Shown: positions 1 through 5,344 of the stretch, one piece after another | How positions within the stretch are numbered: position 1 is the first letter of the stretch | Layout: each line of letters opens with the position of its first letter | Origin: Thioalkalivibrio sp. | GTDB taxonomy: Bacteria > Pseudomonadota > Gammaproteobacteria > Ectothiorhodospirales > Ectothiorhodospiraceae | Direction: 5' to 3' | NCBI GenBank assembly: GCA_007120155.1 | Contig: SKOF01000209.1 | Coordinates: 1-6,067 of the forward strand | DNA: 6,067 nucleotides | The notes under the pieces: generated by a model | Databases searched by the model: none | The model's input: only the letters and a program-made list of their open reading frames with translations | What the model was told of the DNA's origin: nothing | Translations under genes and position numbers: made by a program

Positions 1-312
1 AGCGCGCTGGACCGGGCCAGCTTCCTGAGCATGCTCAATGACGCCGATCCCTTCGATCACAAGATCGTGGTGGTCATACACGGCGATGCCATACCGCATT
101 TCGCCGTGGCGCATTACACTGACAACAGGGAGCTGATGATCCGGGCACAGAGCCTGTCCGTGGGGGACATCGTGGAATACCGGTTGTGCGGGGCCGCGGC
201 CCGGATGCGCGGATTCGAGGCTTCGGATTTTCACGGGTTCGTGAACGTGGTGCCCATGGCGGACGCCGAGATCGTGAAGTTGCAGCAGCAGGGATTTGCG
301 TACATGCAGTGA
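1..312 (+). CDS. DsrE/DsrF-like family protein (5' end outside window)
   Basis: The reading frame is open from base 1, so the true start probably lies upstream. The first in-window ATG (31) falls inside a plausible N-terminal helix (ALDRASFLSMLNDADPFDH). A hydrophobic strand ending in a conserved-looking turn follows (KIVVVIHGDAIPHF). The protein ends with a strand and C-terminal helix, VVPMADAEIVKLQQQGFAYMQ, typical of small DsrE/DsrF-like (COG1416-type) proteins, which have a Rossmann-like fold and usually 110-150 residues. Some relatives act in sulfur relay during sulfur oxidation, but many have no known role, so no specific function is assigned. One cysteine is visible, in the RLCG segment (residue 63 of the 104 visible). 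The family call rests on remembered sequence pattern. The gene converges on cbbR and has a decayed second copy at 4921-5148. Confidence 0.75.
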   Translation, partial: SALDRASFLSMLNDADPFDHKIVVVIHGDAIPHFAVAHYTDNRELMIRAQSLSVGDIVEYRLCGAAARMRGFEASDFHGFVNVVPMADAEIVKLQQQGFAYMQ

Positions 313-377
313 CGGGCCCGGCCCACATCGGTGTGATCCACTGGGGAGCACCCGGACCTGCGCATCAACTCCATTGC
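89..377 (+). repeat. Left direct-repeat copy of the dsrE-like/patatin segment
   Basis: It matches 4926-5344 in the same orientation. Over the dsrE-like part (89-312) I count about 23 mismatches and one 1-base gap in 224 columns, roughly 90% identity. The patatin part resumes at 321 after a 126-base deletion. The copy lies directly beside the 3' end of cbbR and so marks the left edge of the Rubisco cassette. Confidence 0.88.
321..377 (+). pseudogene. Remnant of a patatin-like gene (codons about 22-42)
   Basis: This stretch aligns with 5283-5344 inside the intact patatin-like gene. The first 24 bases are identical, then there is a 5-base deletion and only about four mismatches (hand alignment). 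It encodes AHIGVIHW, part of the glycine-rich oxyanion-hole region. Relative to the intact copy, 126 bases are missing just before it (equivalent to 5157-5282), which removes the start codon and codons 1-21. The 5-base deletion breaks the frame, and similarity stops just before the GSSMG nucleophile motif. A further 18 bases (376-393) match 5562-5579 at 16 positions, which may be another surviving fragment after an internal deletion, though that part is tentative. It cannot make a functional protein. Confidence 0.8.
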
Positions 378-389
378 CGTGGACACGGC
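376..389. other. Small inverted repeat downstream of cbbR
   Basis: GCCGTG (376-381) and CACGGC (384-389) are perfect inverted repeats. They could form a 5-bp stem with a GGAC tetraloop in the transcript, 11 bases past the cbbR stop on the minus strand. No T-run follows on either strand, so it is not a convincing intrinsic terminator. The matching patatin sequence at 5562-5574 is also partly palindromic, so this may be inherited from the remnant. Confidence 0.35.
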
Positions 390-400
390 CATCCTCCGCA

Positions 401-1351
401 TCACGCCGCGGCGTCGGGGCGCGGCTCCATGATGCGTTCCCCCTCGTTCCTGAGAAACTCCAGGAACGCGCGGGCCACCACTGATAATCGCTTGCCCCTG
501 GCATGGCCCACGTACCACTGCCAGGGGATGGGAAACCCTTCCACGTCCAGGATCGCCAGGCGCCCGGATTCTCCGTCGAAACCGAGCGTATGGCGGGAAA
601 GAATCGAGATCCCCAGCCCCGCATCGATGGCCTGCTTTATGGCCTCGTTGCTCCCCAGTTCCATGCGAATCCGCGGACGGATGCCCTGTTCCGCGAAATA
701 ATTCTCCGTGGCCATGCGGGTGCCTGATCCGGGTTCGCGCATGACGAAGGAGCATCCCGCCAGGTCCCGGGCGGTCACGCCCCTGCATCCGGCCAGGGGA
801 TGCCTGCGGGACGCCACCACCACCAGCGGATTGTCCAGGTAGGGTTCGAAGATCACGTCGTGGCTGTCCGGCGGGTGGCCCATCACGTAAAGGTCGTCGA
901 TGTTCTCGGCGAGTCGCTCCAGCAGGCGCTCGCGGTTCGTCACCTTGAGCGCCACTTCCACGCCTGGATGGCGTTCGCAGAAGCGTCCAAGTGCGCGCGG
1001 TGCGAAGTACTTGGCCGTGGTCACCACTGCCAGGCGCAAGGTGCCGGTCTTGAGTCCCTTCAGATCGGCAATCTCCATATGCAGATTGTTCAGGGCTTCC
1101 AGGGCCTCTCGTGCATGCGCATAGACCACCCGACCGGTATCGGTCAGGTGCGTGTGCTTGCCCACATGTTCGAACAGGGGCATGCCGATGCCTTCCTCGA
1201 GCTTGCGGACCTGCATGGAGACGGTGGGTTGTGTCAGAAAGAGGGATTCTGCGGCCCGGGTGAAATTCCCCGTGCGGACGATGGCATCGAAGATCTGGAG
1301 CTGACGCAGGCTGATGCGCCGCAGCAACTGGGTGGAGGTCATTGCATCCAT
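401..1351 (-). CDS. cbbR: LysR-type transcriptional regulator of the Rubisco operon, CbbR
   Basis: A 316-residue LysR-family protein of the usual length. The N-terminal winged helix-turn-helix spans about residues 14-75 (SLRQLQIFDAIVRTGNFTRA, then AAESLFLTQPTVSMQVRKLE). A linker helix follows, then a two-lobed effector-binding domain from about residue 100 to 305 (GTLRLAVVTTAKYFAPRAL and the later GLGISILSRHTLGF are characteristic of CbbR). CbbR proteins bind the promoter between cbbR and cbb operons and respond to metabolites such as RuBP, PEP, ATP or NADPH, depending on species. Divergent placement 135 bases from cbbL supports this role. Two starts are possible: ATG at 1351, or ATG three codons later at 1342. 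Neither has a strong Shine-Dalgarno site, and the first lies inside a palindrome, so the start is unresolved. The stop is only about 24 bases from the patatin remnant. Confidence 0.95.
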   Translation of the reverse strand: MDAMTSTQLLRRISLRQLQIFDAIVRTGNFTRAAESLFLTQPTVSMQVRKLEEGIGMPLFEHVGKHTHLTDTGRVVYAHAREALEALNNLHMEIADLKGLKTGTLRLAVVTTAKYFAPRALGRFCERHPGVEVALKVTNRERLLERLAENIDDLYVMGHPPDSHDVIFEPYLDNPLVVVASRRHPLAGCRGVTARDLAGCSFVMREPGSGTRMATENYFAEQGIRPRIRMELGSNEAIKQAIDAGLGISILSRHTLGFDGESGRLAILDVEGFPIPWQWYVGHARGKRLSVVARAFLEFLRNEGERIMEPRPDAAA

Positions 1352-1365
1352 AGATTCTGATCTAT
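1350..1365. promoter_or_regulatory. Candidate operator palindrome at the cbbR start
   Basis: ATAGAT (1350-1355) and ATCTAT (1360-1365) form a perfect inverted repeat around TCTG, in an A+T-rich patch between cbbR and cbbL. LysR-type regulators bind interrupted palindromes with a T-N11-A core. Here the outer T and A are separated by 12 bases, so the match is close but not exact. The site overlaps the upstream cbbR start codon, which would suit autorepression. Assignment to CbbR is inference. Confidence 0.45.
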
Positions 1366-1486
1366 GTTCGTCATTTGAAATATCGAATGTTATTTATAGC
1401 GCTTACTTCGCATGCTTGCACGCGGTGCCATACGCGGACTCCGAGGGGTCCGGATTCCTGCAAATCAATAAGGAGGAGAGCAAGCG
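1352..1486. promoter_or_regulatory. Divergent cbbR-cbbL control region
   Basis: This 135-base spacer is clearly A+T-richer than its surroundings, especially at 1350-1409, and holds the two inverted repeats listed separately. I could not place a convincing sigma-70 promoter: TATAGC (1395-1400) is a possible -10 element for cbbL but lacks a good -35 at the right spacing, consistent with activator dependence. A further palindrome, AGCGCT, lies at 1398-1403. The right end carries AGGAGGAG (1471-1478), a strong ribosome binding site 8 bases before the cbbL ATG, which fixes that start. Confidence 0.7.
1372..1389. promoter_or_regulatory. Second candidate operator half-palindrome in the cbbR-cbbL spacer
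   Basis: CATTTGA (1372-1378) and TCGAATG (1383-1389) are inverted repeats with one mismatch around AATA. The inner TTGAAATATCGAA (1375-1387) fits the LysR-type T-N11-A pattern. It lies 22 bases from the first palindrome, about two helical turns centre to centre, as expected for paired recognition and activation sites of a LysR-type activator. No binding data are implied. Confidence 0.45.
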
Positions 1487-2965
1487 ATGGGAACGAGTGA
1501 AACCATTACCAACACAAAGGACCGATACAAGTCCGGAGTGATCCCTTACAAGAAAATGGGTTATTGGGAGCCGGACTACAAACCCAAGGATACCGATGTC
1601 ATTGCGTTGTTCCGCATCACGCCACAGGCCGGCGTCGATCCGGAGGAGGCCGCCGCCGCAGTCGCGGGTGAATCGTCCACCGCCACCTGGACCGTGGTCT
1701 GGACCGACCGCCTGACGGCCTGCGAGTTGTACCGTGCCAAGGCCTACCGGGTCGATCCGGTGCCCGGAACCGGCGAGGGTACCAAGATCGATGCCCAGTA
1801 TTTCGCCTACATTGCCTACGACCTCGACCTGTTCGAACCGGGCTCCATCGCCAATCTCACGGCCTCGATCATCGGCAACGTGTTCGGCTTCAAGGCGGTG
1901 AAGGCGCTGCGGCTGGAGGACATGCACATCCCGGTCGCGTATCTCAAGACCTTCCAGGGTCCGGCCACGGGCATCGTGGTCGAGCGGGAGCGCCTGGACA
2001 AGTTCGGCCGCCCGCTGCTGGGTGCCACCACCAAGCCCAAGCTCGGCCTGTCCGGTCGCAACTACGGGCGTGTGGTGTACGAGGCCCTCAAGGGCGGCCT
2101 CGACTTCGTGAAGGACGACGAAAACATCAACTCGCAGCCCTTCATGCACTGGCGCGACCGCTTCCTGTACTGCATGGAGGCCGTCAACCGGGCCTCCGCC
2201 GCGACCGGGGAGGTCAAGGGGCATTACCTCAACGTGACGGCCGGGACCATGGAAGAGATGTACGAGCGCGCCGAGTTTGCCAAGGAGCTGGGCAGCGTGA
2301 TCGTCATGATCGACCTGGTGATCGGTTACACCGCCATCCAGTCCATGGCCAAGTGGGCGCGCAAGAACGACATGATTCTGCACCTGCACCGCGCCGGCAA
2401 CTCCACCTACTCGCGCCAGAAGAACCACGGCATGAACTTCCGCGTGATCTGCAAGTGGATGCGCATGGCGGGTGTGGACCATATCCATGCCGGCACCGTC
2501 GTGGGCAAGCTCGAGGGCGATCCGCTCATGATCAAGGGTTTCTACGACACGCTGCGCGAGCCGCATACGCCCGTGAGCCTGGAGCACGGACTGTTCTTTG
2601 ATCAGGACTGGGCTTCGCTCAACAAGGTCATGCCCGTCGCTTCGGGCGGTATCCACGCGGGACAGATGCATCAACTCCTGCATTACCTGGGCGAGGACGT
2701 CGTGCTCCAGTTCGGCGGCGGCACCATCGGCCACCCCATGGGAATCCAGGCCGGTGCAATTGCCAACCGCGTTGCCCTGGAAGCGATGATCCAGGCACGC
2801 AACGAGGGGCGCGACTACCTCAAGGACGGTCCCCGGATCCTGGAGGCGGCAGCCAAGTGGTGCAGCCCGCTCAAGGCGGCGCTCGATACCTGGAAGGACA
2901 TCACCTTCAACTACGAGTCCACCGATACGCCGGACTTCGTGCCCACGCCCACCGCCAGCGTGTAA
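1487..2965 (+). CDS. cbbL: Ribulose-1,5-bisphosphate carboxylase/oxygenase large subunit, form IC (red-type)
   Basis: This catalytic subunit of L8S8 Rubisco joins CO2 to ribulose-1,5-bisphosphate, giving two 3-phosphoglycerates in the Calvin cycle. At 492 residues it has the usual form I length. The key sites are visible: E62, T67, W68 and N123 of the N-domain; K183 and K185 in TTKPKLG; K209 (carbamylated lysine), D211 and E212 in GGLDFVKDDEN for Mg2+; H301 and R302 in HLHRAG; H334; loop-6 K341 in GTVVGKLEGD; and S386 in SGGIH. Family-typical red-type segments include ESSTATWTVVWTD, HRAGNSTYSRQKNHG and the C-terminus DFVPTPTASV. A strong ribosome binding site fixes the start, and cbbS follows after 30 bases, so the two are co-transcribed. 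No catalytic residue is missing. Red-type enzymes of this kind usually come with CbbX, as here, and no carboxysome genes are seen nearby. Confidence 0.99.
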   Translation: MGTSETITNTKDRYKSGVIPYKKMGYWEPDYKPKDTDVIALFRITPQAGVDPEEAAAAVAGESSTATWTVVWTDRLTACELYRAKAYRVDPVPGTGEGTKIDAQYFAYIAYDLDLFEPGSIANLTASIIGNVFGFKAVKALRLEDMHIPVAYLKTFQGPATGIVVERERLDKFGRPLLGATTKPKLGLSGRNYGRVVYEALKGGLDFVKDDENINSQPFMHWRDRFLYCMEAVNRASAATGEVKGHYLNVTAGTMEEMYERAEFAKELGSVIVMIDLVIGYTAIQSMAKWARKNDMILHLHRAGNSTYSRQKNHGMNFRVICKWMRMAGVDHIHAGTVVGKLEGDPLMIKGFYDTLREPHTPVSLEHGLFFDQDWASLNKVMPVASGGIHAGQMHQLLHYLGEDVVLQFGGGTIGHPMGIQAGAIANRVALEAMIQARNEGRDYLKDGPRILEAAAKWCSPLKAALDTWKDITFNYESTDTPDFVPTPTASV

Positions 2966-2995
2966 GGGGCCAGAGCATCAAGAGGAGACGCCACC

Positions 2996-3430
2996 ATGAT
3001 GACAAATCACGGAAATCGCATTACCCAGGGACAGTTTTCCTTTCTGCCCGATCTGACGGACGAGCAGATCACCGCCCAGATCAAGTACGCCCTCAACAAC
3101 GGCTGGGCGGTAAGCGTGGAGTACACGGACGACCCGCATCCGCGCAATACTTACTGGGAGATGTTCGGCATGCCCATGTTCGATCTGAAGGATCCGGCCG
3201 GTATCCTCATGGAGATCAATAACTGCCGCAAGACCTTTTCGAATCACTATATTCGGGTCACGGCATTCGATTCCTCGAGGGGCTGGGAGACGCCACGCAT
3301 GTCCTTCATCGTGAATCGACCCAAGGACGAACCCGGGTTCGGGGTGGTCCGTCAGGAAGGGCCGGGGCGCACCATTCGCTACACGGTCCACTCCTACGCC
3401 ACCGACAAGCCCGAGGGCGGGCGCTACTAA
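2996..3430 (+). CDS. cbbS: Rubisco small subunit, form IC (red-type)
   Basis: The small subunit caps the ends of the L8 core and stabilises the holoenzyme. The 144-residue sequence starts with TQGQFSFLPDLTDEQITAQI and continues with NNGWAVSVEYTDDPHPRNTYWEMFGMPMFDL, the hallmark small-subunit region. After the core it carries a C-terminal extension of about 30 residues (PGFGVVRQEGPGRTIRYTVHSY...), the beta-hairpin that lines the central channel in red-type enzymes and helps assembly without dedicated chaperones. The ribosome binding site GAGGAG (2982-2987) lies 8 bases before the ATG at 2996. A second ATG follows immediately (2999), so the protein may start one residue later. It lies 30 bases after cbbL in the same operon. 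Confidence 0.98.
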   Translation: MMTNHGNRITQGQFSFLPDLTDEQITAQIKYALNNGWAVSVEYTDDPHPRNTYWEMFGMPMFDLKDPAGILMEINNCRKTFSNHYIRVTAFDSSRGWETPRMSFIVNRPKDEPGFGVVRQEGPGRTIRYTVHSYATDKPEGGRY

Positions 3431-3436
3431 GCAGGT

Positions 3437-3474
3437 GCCGGCGGGCCGGGTACCCTGATCCCTGTCCCGCCGGC
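3437..3474 (+). promoter_or_regulatory. Stem-loop between cbbS and cbbX
   Basis: GCCGGCGGG (3437-3445) and CCCGCCGGC (3466-3474) are perfect 9-base inverted repeats, all G or C, with a 20-base loop that contains its own palindrome GGGTACCC (3448-3455). It begins 7 bases after the cbbS stop. No T-tract follows, so it is not a standard intrinsic terminator. More likely it protects or processes the cbbLS message, or partly attenuates, so that Rubisco subunits are made in excess over the catalytic activase. That role is inference. Confidence 0.6.
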
Positions 3475-3536
3475 CTTCCCGCGAACCCGCACCAGGACAC
3501 GAACCGCTGTCGCACAGAAAACAGGCACACCGAACC

Positions 3537-4439
3537 ATGAGCGAACCCAACGAGACGCCACCACCGCCCGACGATACGCCCGTCGACCTGAAGGCGGAGT
3601 ATGACGCCTCGCACATACACGAGGTGCTGGAGAAGCTGGACCGTGAGCTGATCGGGCTCAAGCCGGTCAAGACGCGCATTCGAGAGATCGCCGCGTTGCT
3701 GCTGGTCGAGCGCATGCGCAAGAAGATGGCCCTGACGGCTGAAACACCCACGCTGCACATGTGCTTTACCGGGAACCCCGGCACGGGGAAGACCACCGTG
3801 GCCATGCGCATGGCCGACATCCTGCACAAGCTGGAGTATGTTCGGGAGGGCCACATGGTGCCGGTTACCCGCGACGACCTCGTGGGCCAGTACATCGGGC
3901 ACACGGCACCCAAGACGAAGGAGATCATCAAGAAGGCCATGGGCGGCGTGCTGTTCATCGACGAGGCGTACTACCTCTACAAGCCCGAGAACGAGCGCGA
4001 CTACGGACAGGAGTCCATCGAGATCCTGCTTCAGGTGATGGAGAACAACCGGGATGACCTGGTGGTGATCCTGGCCGGCTACAAGGACAAGATAGATCGC
4101 TTTTTTCATAGCAATCCGGGCATGCGTTCGCGCATCGCCCACCACGTGGATTTTCCCGACTACCAGCCGGACGAGCTGCTGGCCATCGCGAAACTGATGC
4201 TCGCCCAGCAGAACTACCGACTCAGCCCGGACGCGGAGAAGGCCTTCGCAGAGTACATCGTCCGGCGCATGGAGCAGCCTCAGTTTGCCAATGCCCGGTC
4301 GATCCGCAACGCACTGGATCGCTGCCGCCTGCGTCAGGCGAACCGGCTGTTTGCCCGCAGCGGCGGCTTGCGCAAGGTGGACCTGATGACCATTGAGGCA
4401 GAGGACGTTCTGGCGAGCCGGGTGTTCTCGGAAACCTGA
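3537..4439 (+). CDS. cbbX: Red-type Rubisco activase CbbX (AAA+ ATPase)
   Basis: CbbX is a hexameric AAA+ motor that uses ATP to thread the C-terminal tail of the red-type large subunit and release inhibitory sugar phosphates, including RuBP bound to uncarbamylated sites; RuBP itself stimulates it. The 300-residue sequence has the Walker A motif GNPGTGKT (79-86), the pore-loop segment GQYIGHTAPKT (118-127, with the aromatic Y119), the Walker B motif VLFIDEA (138-144), and the arginine-finger region NPGMRSRIAHHVDFPDY (193-209). A C-terminal helical lid carries the sensor-2-like stretch NARSIRNALDRCR (252-264). The length is normal for the family. It lies 106 bases after cbbS behind a hairpin and has only a weak ribosome binding site (AGG at 3523-3525), consistent with lower expression than cbbLS. 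Confidence 0.98.
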   Translation: MSEPNETPPPPDDTPVDLKAEYDASHIHEVLEKLDRELIGLKPVKTRIREIAALLLVERMRKKMALTAETPTLHMCFTGNPGTGKTTVAMRMADILHKLEYVREGHMVPVTRDDLVGQYIGHTAPKTKEIIKKAMGGVLFIDEAYYLYKPENERDYGQESIEILLQVMENNRDDLVVILAGYKDKIDRFFHSNPGMRSRIAHHVDFPDYQPDELLAIAKLMLAQQNYRLSPDAEKAFAEYIVRRMEQPQFANARSIRNALDRCRLRQANRLFARSGGLRKVDLMTIEAEDVLASRVFSET

Positions 4440-4465
4440 CGGACCGGGCGCGGGGGAGGGCGGCG

Positions 4466-4888
4466 ATGGCAACAGACGGCGAGCACTACACGCCCCTTCG
4501 CGTCATGCGCAAGTCCATCGCGGCGGAGGACTACAATCGCATTCGCCTCGGTCTGCTCCGTGAACGCCTGCCCTGGGAGATCCGCCTGGAGCGGTTCCAC
4601 TGCCTGGTCTGCGTGCTCGACGAGGGCCAGTGGCTGTGCCTGGATGAGTGCAACAACGACCTGCCGGTGCTGGCATGGCGCAACTTCAGTACCCGCCGGA
4701 GTGCGTCGCTCGATGCACCAGTGGAATGCGACCTCTACCTCTACCACATCCAGGCGGGTCTGCTGATGGGCAACGTGCTGGAGGCACTGGCACAGGCCGT
4801 GGACCGGCATCGAAGGGAACGGGAATCCCACGGCGCACCCGTCTCCGCCATCCGCAGCCCCGACGACGCGGACGAGGCACCGCAGTGA
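4466..4888 (+). CDS. Uncharacterised 140-residue protein after cbbX
   Basis: I do not recognise a family. The gene starts 26 bases after the cbbX stop and has a good ribosome binding site (GGAGGG, 4455-4460, 5 bases before the ATG), so it is probably translated as the last gene of the cbb operon. The protein looks soluble, with no signal peptide or membrane segment. Residues 1-40 are basic and helical in character. Residues 42-95 look like beta strands and hold all five cysteines: C46, C49, C58, C62 (C-X2-C-X8-C-X3-C, preceded by H45) and C88. Residues 94-118 look like a helix (HIQAGLLMGNVLEALAQAVD), and the tail from 115 on is highly charged and probably disordered. The cysteine spacing could bind a metal or be redox-active, but nothing proves it. 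Its position suggests a role in Rubisco assembly, regulation or metabolite repair, by context only. Confidence 0.75.
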   Translation: MATDGEHYTPLRVMRKSIAAEDYNRIRLGLLRERLPWEIRLERFHCLVCVLDEGQWLCLDECNNDLPVLAWRNFSTRRSASLDAPVECDLYLYHIQAGLLMGNVLEALAQAVDRHRRERESHGAPVSAIRSPDDADEAPQ

Positions 4889-4898
4889 GCGCTTGCCC

Positions 4899-4913
4899 CC
4901 CGGTAACGCCGGG
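4899..4913. other. Small inverted repeat at the cassette's right edge
   Basis: CCCGG (4899-4903) and CCGGG (4909-4913) flank TAACG, 10 bases after the stop of the hypothetical gene and just before the decayed dsrE-like copy. It could be a weak stem at the end of the cbb operon, but there is no T-run, so termination is not supported. Confidence 0.3.
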
Positions 4914-4920
4914 TGATCTC

Positions 4921-5148
4921 GTCGACCATACCGTATTTCGCCGTGGCGCATTACACTGACAACCGGGATCTCATGATCCGTGCATGGAGTCTGTCCGTGG
5001 GGACATCGTGGAATGCCGGTTGTACGGGGCCGCGGCCCGGATGGGCGGATTCGAGGCTTCCCGTTTCCACCGGTTCGTGGACATGGCGCCCATGGCGGAC
5101 GCCGAATTCGTGAAATTGCAGCGGCAGGGATTTGCGTACATGCAGTGA
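4921..5148 (+). pseudogene. Truncated, frameshifted DsrE-like gene copy
   Basis: This is a second copy of the gene at the left edge of the window. Similarity begins near 4921-4926, so the N-terminal part up to and including the conserved strand before PHFAVAHYTD is missing. One reading frame gives PYFAVAHYTDNRDLMIRAWSLSVG. A G-run of four (4999-5002), where the left copy has five (162-166), then shifts the frame. In the next frame the rest continues as DIVECRLYGAAARMGGFEAS through to KLQRQGFAYMQ, with the stop at 5146-5148 matching the left copy. An ATG at 4913 is in frame with the first part but lies outside the homology. Truncation and frameshift together make a functional DsrE-like protein very unlikely. 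Confidence 0.88.
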
Positions 5149-5344
5149 CGGGCCTGGCCGACCGGGCACGATCACGCGTCGTAACCACTTCGAAAGCCAT
5201 AGGGCGGGAACCCGCAGGCATGGCAACCCGGAAACCGAAAAACATCTCCCTCGCGCTGGGCAGCGGCGGCGCCCGGGGTCTCGCCCACATCGGTGTGATC
5301 CACTGGCTGGAAGAGCACCCGGACCTGCACATCCGCTCCATCGC
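4926..5344 (+). repeat. Right direct-repeat copy of the dsrE-like/patatin segment
   Basis: This is the partner of 89-377 in the same orientation, about 90% identical over the dsrE-like part and about 93% over the patatin part (hand counts). It keeps the 126 bases (5157-5282) that the left copy has lost, so it shows the original spacing of the two genes. It lies next to the last gene of the cbb operon and marks the right edge of the cassette. Confidence 0.88.

Noticed and set aside
1375..1400. Sigma-70 promoter with TTGAAA (1375-1380) and TATAGC (1395-1400)
   Set aside because: The spacing is only 14 bases, too short for a normal -35/-10 pair, so no promoter coordinates are claimed.
1403..2734. 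Long 443-codon open frame on the minus strand, opposite cbbL
   Set aside because: It is antisense to an unmistakable cbbL, rich in H, V, G, D and L as expected from reverse reading of high-G+C codons, has no recognisable domain, and overlaps the divergent control region.
2978..3958. 326-codon minus-strand frame spanning cbbS and the start of cbbX
   Set aside because: It crosses two well-supported genes and the hairpin spacer and has no recognisable domain.
3306..4472. 388-codon open frame on the minus strand, opposite cbbX
   Set aside because: It is a shadow of cbbX with low-complexity composition and no family motifs.
394..4920. Transposon or integron carrying the cbb genes
   Set aside because: No transposase, integrase, terminal inverted repeats or short target duplication was seen; the flanking repeats are pieces of ordinary genes, which favours homologous recombination.
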